Both the position numbers and the translations under genes were made by a program. The notes under the pieces were generated by a model. The model saw nothing but the letters and a program-made list of their open reading frames with translations. It made no database searches and was not told the origin of the DNA. A stretch of 64,000 nucleotides of DNA from Paenibacillus graminis (lineage in GTDB: Bacteria > Bacillota > Bacilli > Paenibacillales > Paenibacillaceae). Shown piece by piece: positions 47,138 through 55,250 of the stretch (positions are counted from its first letter, which is position 1; every line of letters starts with the position of its first letter). The stretch is taken from NCBI RefSeq assembly GCF_000758705.1, contig NZ_CP009287.1, positions 6,076,001-6,140,000 on the forward strand, given 5' to 3'.

Positions 47138-47590
47138 CTATATCCCCCTAATTCCATCTTCATATATAGTAGATAAAATAAAGGTCGTCGAGGTTTCCCT
47201 AATGTCGGGAATCCGGAGAATTTCATCCAGCAAAAGGGTAAGCTGCTCCGGTGAAGCCACTCTCACTTTTAGCAGCATGCACCATTCCCCCGCCATCCGC
47301 TGGCATTCTAGAATGCTCACCCCAGGGATTTCAATTCCGATGATTTGATCTGCCGCTTCCCGGAAGCTCTGGCTCACAACCTTCACAGAGATCATGACCT
47401 TGATCTTCTGATCCAGCTTGCTCCAGTCCACAATGCCCCTGTACCCTTTGATCACACCGCTTTTCTCGAGCTTGCTGACCCGTTGATGCACCGAAGGCCG
47501 TGAGATATGCAGCAGCTTGCCAATCTCTTCGTGGGACAGCCTTCCATTCCCTTCAAGCAGCTTCAGAATTTTGATATCCAGTTCATCCAT
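47138..47590 (-). CDS. Lrp/AsnC-family transcriptional regulator
   Basis: This 150-residue protein has an N-terminal AsnC helix-turn-helix (LDIKILKLLEGNGRLSHEEIGKLLHISRPSVHQRVSKLEKSG, read in parts) and a C-terminal RAM ligand-binding domain (VMISVKVVSQSF, ECQRMAGEWCMLLKVRV). Such regulators sense amino acids. CAGGAGG precedes the ATG. It lies upstream of the EamA exporter and probably controls it, and possibly itself through the repeat in its promoter region. Confidence 0.92.
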   Translation of the reverse strand: MDELDIKILKLLEGNGRLSHEEIGKLLHISRPSVHQRVSKLEKSGVIKGYRGIVDWSKLDQKIKVMISVKVVSQSFREAADQIIGIEIPGVSILECQRMAGEWCMLLKVRVASPEQLTLLLDEILRIPDIRETSTTFILSTIYEDGIRGI

Positions 47591-47610
47591 AGGAACGCCT
47601 CCTGGGCAAA

Positions 47611-47685
47611 ATTATAGCATGATTCCTCTCCTTGATGACTAATCGTTAGAGTTAATACTTACAATCGAACGGATCGTTATTAGTC
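47611..47685 (-). promoter_or_regulatory. Extended -10 promoter and inverted repeat upstream of lrp-type gene
   Basis: On the minus strand TGCTATAAT (TATAAT at 47616-47611) is an extended -10 box 21 nt before the start codon. Upstream, GACTAAT (47637-47643) is inverted as ATTAGTC (47679-47685), 42 bp apart centre to centre. That spacing of four helical turns suits a multimeric Lrp-type regulator. Confidence 0.4.
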
Positions 47686-48200
47686 CAAGTATTTATTTTC
47701 TCTATCGTTAATTAAAGAGCCGTAACAGGGCCAGGAAATGACGATTCGTCAAGCTGTTTTCACACGCAAAAAACCTCAGTACAGCTCAGCTGGCGTAAGC
47801 AATTCCCGCTTAGCAGCAGCCTGTGAGAAGAGGTGGGTAGGGACAATTGTATAAAATGCTTGCGGAGAAGAAGCAGGTGAGCAGGGCTAGTTGGAAAAAG
47901 TGAACTTATTCCTTCAAAAAATCAGTAATTGTGCGATTGAAGTGGAAAAAGGAAACTTAATCAGGCTACATTTCCTCTCCAGGACCGAAATGAGCTGTAA
48001 TAGTTATCCTTTTTCCACTTCACCTGCGGAAAATTCGGTAGAACGAGCAAATTAGTTACCCTTTTTCCACTTGGAATTGCCGCAGGATTACCGGAGACTC
48101 CTCCAGGCAACATTAAGCTAAAATTCAAAACGGCTCCGTTGTCCATTAAAGGGAAGCATAGCCACTTTGTACCGAACAACGCAACGGCGGGATTGCTTGG
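47686..48200. repeat. Non-coding stretch with three copies of a 13-mer
   Basis: No gene is supported. AAGTGGAAAAAGG occurs at 47940-47952 and, inverted as CCTTTTTCCACTT, at 48008-48020 and 48060-48072. The copies can pair with one another. Confidence 0.55.
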
Positions 48201-48300
48201 AAACAACGGCAGGATTGCCGTTGTTGAGCGTTCGCGGGCCGCTTTGGCCACAAACAACGGCAGATACGCCGTTGTTCAGCCCCCGCGGGCCGCTTTGGCC
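48201..48300. repeat. Two tandem 49-bp repeats, each holding a hairpin
   Basis: Units 48201-48249 and 48252-48300 have a 51-bp period. Both start AAACAACGGCAG, both contain a self-complementary ACAACGGC/GCCGTTGT stem, and both end in CGCGGGCCGCTTTGGCC. The loops differ while the stems are kept, which suggests selection for structure. Confidence 0.7.
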
Positions 48301-48438
48301 GGTTTGTTCAGCGCACGCAGGCTGATTACTCACAAAGCTCAACCTTATATGGCTCACTTACCACAGAGTTGTCGCAGTGCTGCCGCACAGTTTCCCGCTT
48401 ACCCGCAGCATAACTGCCGCACAGTTCCGGCTCAGCCT

Positions 48439-49005
48439 TTACTCCCTGCCGGGCAGCCCGGCCCCGCCGAAGAACTCCCCTTCCTCCAGTCCCGACACAA
48501 ACCGCTGCAGCCAGGCATAATATTCAACCGCATGCTGGAGCTTGTCCAGATCCCGCAGGCAGGCCTGCCGCTCCTCTTCGGGTGTGTCTGCCGCCCGGGA
48601 CAGCGCCTGAAGCTCAGGCATCACCGTGCCCATCGCCTCCTGCATGACATCGATTTCCCGCTGAAGCTTAAGGGTGAAGAAGTTTTTGAATGCCTGAAAA
48701 AAATCCGTTTCAGCAACATACAGCTCTTTCCGCTCGCGTTTCTCTTCCAGCCTGGTCACCATCCGGGAAGCGATCAGGGAGCGGACACCGTAGCTCATAT
48801 TGCTTTTACTCATATTCATGACCTGCTTCATCTCCTCCAGCGTCATCGGCTGGTCCTCAAAGAACATAATCCCGTAGAGCTGCCCAAAGGAATAATTGGC
48901 CCCATACAGATCCATCGTCTGCGCTATCGCGTCAATCATCGGACGCAGCAGCTGCTCCCTTGGTGATAAATGCTGGTTGTCCCCGCCAAATGTGGCCTGT
49001 TTCAT
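48439..49005 (-). CDS. GbsR/MarR-family transcriptional regulator
   Basis: This 188-residue protein has a winged helix in the first 110 residues (DLYGANYSFGQLYGIMFFEDQPMTLEEM, MNMSKSNMSYGVRSLIASRMV) and a helical C-terminal half. This is the pattern of the GbsR/YvaV group that represses osmoprotectant genes. The start at 49005 follows AAGGTG; a GTG at 49020 is an alternative. It is divergent from the CUT1 transporter operon, with about 200 bp between, so that operon or a distant osmolyte gene may be the target. Confidence 0.8.
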   Translation of the reverse strand: MKQATFGGDNQHLSPREQLLRPMIDAIAQTMDLYGANYSFGQLYGIMFFEDQPMTLEEMKQVMNMSKSNMSYGVRSLIASRMVTRLEEKRERKELYVAETDFFQAFKNFFTLKLQREIDVMQEAMGTVMPELQALSRAADTPEEERQACLRDLDKLQHAVEYYAWLQRFVSGLEEGEFFGGAGLPGRE

Positions 49006-49225
49006 TCGCTGCACCTTCACTCTTTTTTAGAATCGTTCCCTCTACATTACACAATACTGAAGCTTCGTTGCAGCTTTTCTGCAAATTTTACACAATTTCC
49101 GAACGATGTTTACCTCCGCTTGACCATAGAGCCGTGGCATGAGTGTACAATTTTTTTTGAACAGAGAGCTTTCCTCTGCATTATACCGCAAAACAAAGCT
49201 GATGGAATGGGGTATCGGAACAAAA

Positions 49226-50107
49226 ATGACACGCTCAAAGGTTATTAGCGGTTTGAAGCCCGTGCTGTTCACGCTGCCGGCGATGGTACCGTTCGTTCTG
49301 TTCTGGCTGGCGCCGCTGTTGTATGTGCTGTATCTCAGCTTCACGGAATGGGATTTTATGAGTCCGGAGAAAACTTTTGTCGGATTACAAAATTATGCTG
49401 ACCTCTTCAGCAATCCGGCCTTTTACAAATCACTGAAAGTAACCGTGCTTTTCTGTGCGGGCAGTGTGCTGCCGATCATCCTGCTGGGGCTTGGGCTTGC
49501 GCTCCTGATGAACCGCAAGCTGAAAGGCTCCGCAATCTATCAGGTGCTGCTGTTCTCGCCATGGGTCACGCCAACCGTCGCTGTATCCATTGTCTGGTCG
49601 TGGATCTATGAGCCTGAGGTCGGCCTTGCCAATACCGTGCTTGATGTCCTCGGACTCGAAAGAATCGGCTGGCTGCAGGACCCCAAATGGGCGCTTGCGG
49701 GAGTCCTTCTGGTGACCATCTGGAAATCCGTGGGCTGGGCGATGATCTTTTATCTGGTGGCGCTGCGGAATGTGCCTTCAGATCTGCTTGAAGCGGGGGA
49801 CCTTGATGGCGCAAGCGCGGTGCAGAAGTTCTTTCGCATCACCCTGCCGCTGATCTCGCCAACCACCCTGTTTCTGTTCGTGGTCCAGCTTATCCAGGCG
49901 CTTCAGGCCTACGATCAGATCAATGTGCTGACCCAAGGGGGCCCCTCCGGCTCCACCCGCACGCTGCTGTATCTGTATTATCAGTCCGCCTTCGAATCCT
50001 TTCAGATCGGAGAGGCTTCCAGTGTAGCTGTCGTTCTTGTCATCCTCTGCATGCTGCTGTCCGTATTCTCCTTCGGCGTCAGCAAGCGGACTACGCATTA
50101 TCAATAA
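49226..50107 (+). CDS. CUT1 sugar ABC permease, UgpA/MalF type
   Basis: This 293-residue protein has six membrane helices and the EAA loop DLLEAGDLDGASAVQKFFRITLPLISPT. I place the start at the ATG 49226 (MTRSKVISGLKP) just before the first helix; the ribosome site is weak, and ATG 49202 or 49139 in the same frame are possible. It forms a heterodimer with the next permease and takes up sugars delivered by the binding protein at 51017-52363. The operon has no ATPase gene, so it probably shares an MsmX-like ATPase encoded elsewhere. Confidence 0.88.
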   Translation: MTRSKVISGLKPVLFTLPAMVPFVLFWLAPLLYVLYLSFTEWDFMSPEKTFVGLQNYADLFSNPAFYKSLKVTVLFCAGSVLPIILLGLGLALLMNRKLKGSAIYQVLLFSPWVTPTVAVSIVWSWIYEPEVGLANTVLDVLGLERIGWLQDPKWALAGVLLVTIWKSVGWAMIFYLVALRNVPSDLLEAGDLDGASAVQKFFRITLPLISPTTLFLFVVQLIQALQAYDQINVLTQGGPSGSTRTLLYLYYQSAFESFQIGEASSVAVVLVILCMLLSVFSFGVSKRTTHYQ

Positions 50108-50139
50108 TCCTTACATTTTGCAAAAGGAGGTCTCACCGC

Positions 50140-50982
50140 TTGCGTATACTCACAAGGCTGGGCGGCCCGGTCCGCCATCTATTTTTTGCCGCGCTTGCCC
50201 TGCTGATGGCTTTTCCTTTCTATTGGATGGTCACCAGCGCGCTGAAAACCAATGATGAAATCTGGCGCTCCCCGCCCACGCTCTGGCCTGAAGTGCCGCT
50301 CTGGGGCAATTTTGCCGCAGCCTGGAATGAGGCCCCGTTCGCAAGATACATGGGCAACAGTATTTTCGTCGCCACTTCCATCGTCATTCTGCAGATCATC
50401 AATTCCGGCATGATGGCTTATGCGCTGACACATATGAAATTCCGCCTGAAGGGCCTTTTTGCCGGAGTCATTCTATTTGGATATATGGTTCCGGCTACGG
50501 CAGTTTACCTGCCCGGCTATCTTGTGCTGTCCGAGCTGCATCTGCTGAATTCCTATGCCGGCCTGATTCTCTCCAACTGTGTAAGCATCTTTGCGATCTT
50601 TCTGATCAGGCAAGCGTTCCTGCAGGTCTCGCATGAGCTGGTGGAGGCTGGTGAAGTGGACGGCGCCTCACACATGCGGATTCTGTGGACGGTGCTGGTG
50701 CCGGTTACGAGGTCATCCTTTGCCGTGCTGGCGCTGATTACCTTCATTGATCAGTACAACAATTATTTCTGGCCGATGCTGATTACCAAGAATCCTGACC
50801 TACAGTTAGTCTCGGCCGGCCTGCGCAGCTTTTTCGTGGAAGGGGGTGCATACGGATTACAATGGCCGCTAATCATGGCCGCCAGCGCCTTCACCATCGC
50901 CCCGCTGCTGCTTGTCTTCCTGCTGGCGCAGAAAACGATTATGCAAAGTGTCAATATGACGGCAGGTTCAAGTAAAGGCTGA
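50140..50982 (+). CDS. CUT1 sugar ABC permease, UgpE/MalG type
   Basis: This 280-residue permease has six helices. It begins with the family pattern LMAFPFYWMVTSALKTNDEI, and its EAA loop reads ELVEAGEVDGASHMRILWTVLVP. The start is a TTG at 50140, nine nt after AGGAGG; no ATG lies nearby. It is encoded 32 bp after the first permease. Confidence 0.92.
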   Translation: MRILTRLGGPVRHLFFAALALLMAFPFYWMVTSALKTNDEIWRSPPTLWPEVPLWGNFAAAWNEAPFARYMGNSIFVATSIVILQIINSGMMAYALTHMKFRLKGLFAGVILFGYMVPATAVYLPGYLVLSELHLLNSYAGLILSNCVSIFAIFLIRQAFLQVSHELVEAGEVDGASHMRILWTVLVPVTRSSFAVLALITFIDQYNNYFWPMLITKNPDLQLVSAGLRSFFVEGGAYGLQWPLIMAASAFTIAPLLLVFLLAQKTIMQSVNMTAGSSKG

Positions 50983-51016
50983 AATCTTACATTTATGAAC
51001 AAAGAGGAGAATGATG

Positions 51017-52363
51017 ATGAACGTATTAAAAAGGTTGCCTCTGGTATCCATGATTGCCGGACTCACACTGCTCACAGCTTGCGGCGGAAATTCCGCTTCT
51101 GACAACGTTACGGCGGGAGGCGGTGCCTCCGCAGCTCCTGCGGCAGACGCCGCTCCAGCACAAGACAAACCGGTAACGATTGAATTCTGGTATGGACTCG
51201 GCGGCAAGCTAGGCGAAAATATGGAATCGCTCATCCAAAAATTCAACGCCTCGCAGCAGGAGGTCATCGTCAAAGGTATTGTGCAGGCCGACTACAGTGA
51301 AACCGAACAGAAGCTTCAGGCGGCCATTGCTACAGGACAGGTTCCTGCAGCCGTGCTCTCCTCCAATATGGACTGGGCGCGCAAGGGGTATTTTGCTCCG
51401 ATGGATGAGCTGATTGCCCAGCAGCCGGATTTTAATAAAGAGGATTTTGTCCAGACCTTCCTGAAGCAGGGCCAGGTTGACGGCAAGCAGTATTTCCTTC
51501 CGATGTACGGAACGACCCAGGTTATGTATTACCGTAAGGACGCTTTTGAGAAAAACGGGATTGATGCCAGCCAGCTGAAGACTTGGGAGGACCTCGCCGC
51601 AGCCGCTAAGAAAATGACCGTCCAAAACGGCGGCAAAACAACCTTCTTCGGCTGGGAGCCGATGTGGGGCTCCGGCAACATGATTGATGCTGTGATGAGC
51701 AAGGGCGGCAGCATTCTTAGCGAGGATGGAACGAAAGTAACCATTGACTCTCCTGAGTGGGTAGAGACCTGGGACCTGTTCCGCAAATGGATTCATGAGG
51801 ACAAGATCATGCGCATTCACTCCGGCGGACAAGGCTGGGAGTACTGGTACAAAACCATTGATGATGTGATGAAAGGCCAGGCGGCAGGCTACACCGGCTC
51901 CAGCGGCGACCAGGGTGATCTGGATTTCAGCATCGTCTCCGCGATGGAGCAGCCGGGCTGGGCTGGAACGGGTGAAGGGAAACCGGTGGCAGAAGCGCTT
52001 ATGGCCGGCATTCCGGCCAAGGCCGGAGATGCCGAGAAGCAGGCTGCTATGAAGTGGCTGGCCTACTTCACGAATTCCGAGAACACCGCCTTCTGGTCGA
52101 TTAACACGGGATATATTTCTGTCCGCCAATCTGCGCTGAAAGATCCGGCATTCGTCTCGTTCAGCGAGACCAATCCGCAGATCAAAGTTCCGTTGATGCA
52201 GGCATCCCACGCCTCCGCCCCGTTCCAGGACCCTACCGGGGGCAAAATCAGCGATGCGCTGAAAATCGCTGCCGACAAGGTGCAGATTGAGAATACCCCG
52301 GCGGCAGAAGCGCTTAAGGAAGCACAGCAAACGGCCCAGGCTGCGCTGGATAAGGTGAAATAA
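51017..52363 (+). CDS. Sugar-binding lipoprotein, UgpB type
   Basis: This is a 448-residue binding protein with a signal peptide ending in lipobox LLTAC and an Ala/Pro-rich linker. The mature protein begins PVTIEFWYGLGGKLGENMESL and contains KQYFLPMYGTTQVMYYRKDAFEKNG, as in glycerol-3-phosphate- and oligosaccharide-binding receptors. Three ATGs stand in a row; the third (51017) has the best spacing from GAGGAG. The ligand is uncertain: UgpB-like proteins bind sn-glycerol 3-phosphate or its diesters, and the phosphatase and phosphoesterase genes downstream are compatible with that. Confidence 0.9.
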   Translation: MNVLKRLPLVSMIAGLTLLTACGGNSASDNVTAGGGASAAPAADAAPAQDKPVTIEFWYGLGGKLGENMESLIQKFNASQQEVIVKGIVQADYSETEQKLQAAIATGQVPAAVLSSNMDWARKGYFAPMDELIAQQPDFNKEDFVQTFLKQGQVDGKQYFLPMYGTTQVMYYRKDAFEKNGIDASQLKTWEDLAAAAKKMTVQNGGKTTFFGWEPMWGSGNMIDAVMSKGGSILSEDGTKVTIDSPEWVETWDLFRKWIHEDKIMRIHSGGQGWEYWYKTIDDVMKGQAAGYTGSSGDQGDLDFSIVSAMEQPGWAGTGEGKPVAEALMAGIPAKAGDAEKQAAMKWLAYFTNSENTAFWSINTGYISVRQSALKDPAFVSFSETNPQIKVPLMQASHASAPFQDPTGGKISDALKIAADKVQIENTPAAEALKEAQQTAQAALDKVK

Positions 52364-52577
52364 GCGGCAAACTTCGTATCAAGTGAACCGGCTTCGCCGT
52401 CCTTTAAAGGACGGTAGCCGTTTCAGCGAGAAATAGAAGGATAATTTATAGCGTGAAGCATATAAATTTTTATATTTTCAGAAAAGGGAAGCTTTGCTGT
52501 CCTGCCTTAAGGACGCGGCTTCCCTAACTACACAAATAATTCATGACGTGAATTATTCAATCGAAGGGGGCGGCAGC

Positions 52578-53651
52578 ATGCCTGAGCTCATCACACCGCA
52601 AGGGAAGCATTCCATATCTGCAATCCTGTTCGACAAGGACGGCACGCTGCTTCAGTTCATCTCCCTCTGGGGAAGCTGGAGCGAGTGTTTCCTGGAACAG
52701 TTCACCTGTCAGCTGGCAGGGCGCGGCCTTGAATTCCCGGTTCAGCACCGGGCCTCCTTACTGGGGACCGTTCACGATGCCGGGGGAAGAATTACCGGCT
52801 ATGACCGGAATGGCCCCTTGGCCATGGGAACGATGAGCGACCTGTACGCTATCCTGTCCTGGCAGGGCTACCTGCTCGGCTTGTCCTGGGCCGAATCCAT
52901 GGAACTGGTGGAGCTCTGCCGCCAGGAAGCGGATGCGCTGCTGGAGCGGAGCCGGCCAGTGCTCCCCCTTCCCGGTCTGCTCCGCTTCCTGGACCAATGT
53001 GCAGCCAGTGGTGTAGCCCTCGCCGTAGTAACCGCCGATGAAACGGCAGCGGCGGAGAATCACCTCCGCTGGCTTGGCATCCGCGGGTATTTCTCCGCCG
53101 TTATTGGCACGGATCAGGTTGAACGGGGCAAGCCATTCCCCGATATGGCGCTGCTGGCCTGTGAGCAGCTGGGCGTACAGCCTGCCGAGGCCGCCGTAAT
53201 TGGGGATACGAACGGCGATATGCGAATGGCCAAAGCTGCCGGGGCGGCTGTGGCCGTTGGGATTGCCGGCACGGCTAGCGTCGCTGCAGCTGACCGTGGA
53301 ATTTCCGGCGTGACGGGTACAGTGGTGGATACCGGAGTTACCGGTGCGGCGGACCCTGTGACGGGGATTACTAACGCGGCGGGTACAGGCGCGTATGGCG
53401 TGATTACAGACGCGGTGAACACGGCTGGGTATGGCACGATTATGGACACGGTGGACACAGCGGCGAATGGCGGGATTATGGACACGGTGGACACAGCGGT
53501 GAATGGCGGGATTATGGACACGTTGGACACAGCGGCGAATGATGGGATTACTAACGCGGGGAACGCAGTAGCGGCACGCTATCTTTTGCCCGATGCTGAT
53601 TGTATTGTGAAGTCCTATGCAGAGCTAAGCATCGGAAGGAATGCAAGATGA
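52578..53651 (+). CDS. HAD-family hydrolase with internal 12-residue repeats
   Basis: This 357-residue protein has the HAD core: motif I ILFDKDGTLL, motif II Thr in AVVTADET, Lys in ERGKPFPDMALL, and motif III AVIGDTNGDMRMAKAAGA. The family ending (ARYLLPDADCIVKSYAEL) is separated from the core by an insertion of about 95 residues made of GIMDTVDTAANG-type repeats. The start at 52578 follows AAGGGGG. It resembles phosphoglycolate-phosphatase-like enzymes; the substrate is unknown. The last base positions overlap the SMR gene (ATGA). Confidence 0.85.
   Translation: MPELITPQGKHSISAILFDKDGTLLQFISLWGSWSECFLEQFTCQLAGRGLEFPVQHRASLLGTVHDAGGRITGYDRNGPLAMGTMSDLYAILSWQGYLLGLSWAESMELVELCRQEADALLERSRPVLPLPGLLRFLDQCAASGVALAVVTADETAAAENHLRWLGIRGYFSAVIGTDQVERGKPFPDMALLACEQLGVQPAEAAVIGDTNGDMRMAKAAGAAVAVGIAGTASVAAADRGISGVTGTVVDTGVTGAADPVTGITNAAGTGAYGVITDAVNTAGYGTIMDTVDTAANGGIMDTVDTAVNGGIMDTLDTAANDGITNAGNAVAARYLLPDADCIVKSYAELSIGRNAR
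53397..53542 (+). repeat. 36-bp coding minisatellite inside HAD gene
   Basis: Three nearly identical 36-bp units occupy 53435-53470, 53471-53506 and 53507-53542, each containing ATTATGGACACG-TGGACACAGCG. A diverged unit of the same length precedes them (53397-53432 region). The period is a multiple of three, so changes in copy number keep the frame. Confidence 0.8.
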
Positions 53652-53989
53652 GGGCCGAAGGCGTGTGGGCCTGGATTTTTCTGGCACTGGCGATTCTGTT
53701 CGAGCTGTCCGGAACCATCTCTATGAAAATATCCCATGGCTTCACCCGGCTCTGGCCCTCTTTACTGATGTTCCTGTTCTACGGGATCAGCTTCACCTCA
53801 CTGAATGTGGCGCTCACCTCCATCAAGGTCGGGGTAGCTTATGCGGTATGGTCAGGCGCGGGAATCATCCTGATTTCCCTGGTGGGTGCGGTATACTTCG
53901 GGGAGCGGCTGACCCTGTCCTCCCTCTTGTGGGTAACCGTAATCGTGGCCGGAATTGTAGGCCTGAACATTAGTGCCAAGGGGCATTAA
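53648..53989 (+). CDS. Small multidrug resistance (SMR/EmrE-type) transporter
   Basis: This 113-residue protein has four membrane helices. The essential Glu is in the first helix (LALAILFELSGTISMKISHGF), and the family blocks GVAYAVWSGAGIILISLVG and VTVIVAGIVGLNI are present. SMR proteins work as antiparallel dimers that exchange protons for cations or guanidinium. The ATG overlaps the HAD stop and uses the site GGAAGGAA. A second SMR gene, which some subfamilies require, is not seen nearby. Confidence 0.92.
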   Translation: MRAEGVWAWIFLALAILFELSGTISMKISHGFTRLWPSLLMFLFYGISFTSLNVALTSIKVGVAYAVWSGAGIILISLVGAVYFGERLTLSSLLWVTVIVAGIVGLNISAKGH

Positions 53990-54127
53990 TAAAGTTAACA
54001 GGATAACGGCGCCCCTCTCCAACCGATCTGCTCCCTGAACCGGGCCATTCAAGACGAAATGGCTGAAAATGTAACAGAGTCGCTTTTTATTCAGTTGATC
54101 ATGTAATCCAAGGAGGCTTTTTCGCGA

Positions 54128-55156
54128 ATGAGTACAAACGAATCCGGCGGACAACAGCCGCTGCTCACCTTCCAAATCATCACAGATACCCATGTCACCG
54201 CCGATCCATCGCATGAGTATAATCTGAATTTTGAGCGGGCGCTGCACGATCTGGCTCTTCATGCCCAGGGCAGCAGCGGAATTATGCATATTGGGGACAT
54301 TACGGATCATGGATTTCCGGAAGAATACGAGGAAGTCCAGCGCATTCTGCAGCTGCATCAGGCAGCACTCCCGGAGATCCGTTACACCTTAGGGAATCAT
54401 GACGTGGGCCTCGGCCACTGGGAATCCCGCCTGGCGATGTACACTTCCCGCATGGGAATGCCCGGCCCCTATCATGACCACTGGATCGGCGGGTATCATT
54501 TTATTTTCCTTGGAACAGAGGAAGGTTTGCCGACGTTCTGTAATCTGTCAGTCGAGCAGCTCCGGTGGCTGGACCGGAAGCTTGGAGAGCGGGCGGCGGC
54601 CGATCGGGAGCTTGGCTGGCAGGTCGCGAATCCTCCTGAGCTTGCCGGGCAGACGGTGGTTGAGCACGGGTCTGGAAAGCGGCCAGTGAGCAGTCAGGCA
54701 TTTGACTACAATGCAGCGCAAGAACAGCCCGTATTTTTGTTCCTGCACCAGCCGCTGAAGGATACAGTAGCAGGTTCGCTCGAATCACAGGAGTGGTACG
54801 GGGTGACACAGGATAAGGAACTGCGGGCCATCCTGTCCAAGTATCCGCAGACGCTTCTCTTCACCGGCCATACCCATTGGGAGCTTGAGGTCGGCAACAC
54901 TATGTATCCCGGCAACGGAGAGACGGCAACTATGTTTAATGCCGCTTCTGTCGCTTATCTTTGGACTAACGCGGATGAGCACAAGACCGGCAGCCAAGGG
55001 TATTATGTGGAAGTCTACAGCGATAAAGTGCTCGTCCGGGGACGGGACTTCACTACGGGGAGCTGGATTGAATCGGCGCAGTATGAGGTGGTTACGCTTG
55101 AATGTACACGCCATCACTCCAAGCCTAAATGTACGCATATTCATGCCGGTCTGTAA
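54128..55156 (+). CDS. Calcineurin-like metallophosphoesterase
   Basis: This 342-residue protein has the five metallophosphoesterase blocks: ITDTHVT, HIGDITDHG, YTLGNHDVG, FLHQPLKD and LLFTGHTHWELE. It contains two metal-binding sites but no signal peptide, so it is probably cytosolic. AGGAGG lies 11 nt upstream of the ATG. The family hydrolyses phosphodi- or monoesters, including glycerophosphodiesters and nucleotides; the substrate is not evident. It is the last gene before the AT-rich island. Confidence 0.9.
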   Translation: MSTNESGGQQPLLTFQIITDTHVTADPSHEYNLNFERALHDLALHAQGSSGIMHIGDITDHGFPEEYEEVQRILQLHQAALPEIRYTLGNHDVGLGHWESRLAMYTSRMGMPGPYHDHWIGGYHFIFLGTEEGLPTFCNLSVEQLRWLDRKLGERAAADRELGWQVANPPELAGQTVVEHGSGKRPVSSQAFDYNAAQEQPVFLFLHQPLKDTVAGSLESQEWYGVTQDKELRAILSKYPQTLLFTGHTHWELEVGNTMYPGNGETATMFNAASVAYLWTNADEHKTGSQGYYVEVYSDKVLVRGRDFTTGSWIESAQYEVVTLECTRHHSKPKCTHIHAGL

Positions 55157-55200
55157 GAATAGCCTTATTTTCTTTCTCCCATAATTACTATAACAGGCGC

Positions 55201-55245
55201 AACCAAGCAGCGATCCCCTGTGACCAGTGGAATGGCTGCTTGGTT
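55201..55245. terminator. Hairpin between convergent genes
   Basis: AACCAAGCAGC (55201-55211) pairs perfectly with GCTGCTTGGTT (55235-55245). It lies between the convergent phosphoesterase and FtsX-permease genes and probably serves both, although the T runs are weak. Confidence 0.6.
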
Positions 55246-55250
55246 ATCTA

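Noticed and set aside
48201..48300. Tandem repeats as a possible CRISPR array
   Set aside because: There are only two units with a 51-bp period and no unique spacers between them; no cas genes are present.
51209..52330. 373-codon minus-strand ORF opposite the sugar-binding lipoprotein
   Set aside because: It is antisense to a gene with lipobox and binding-protein motifs and has no supporting ribosome site.
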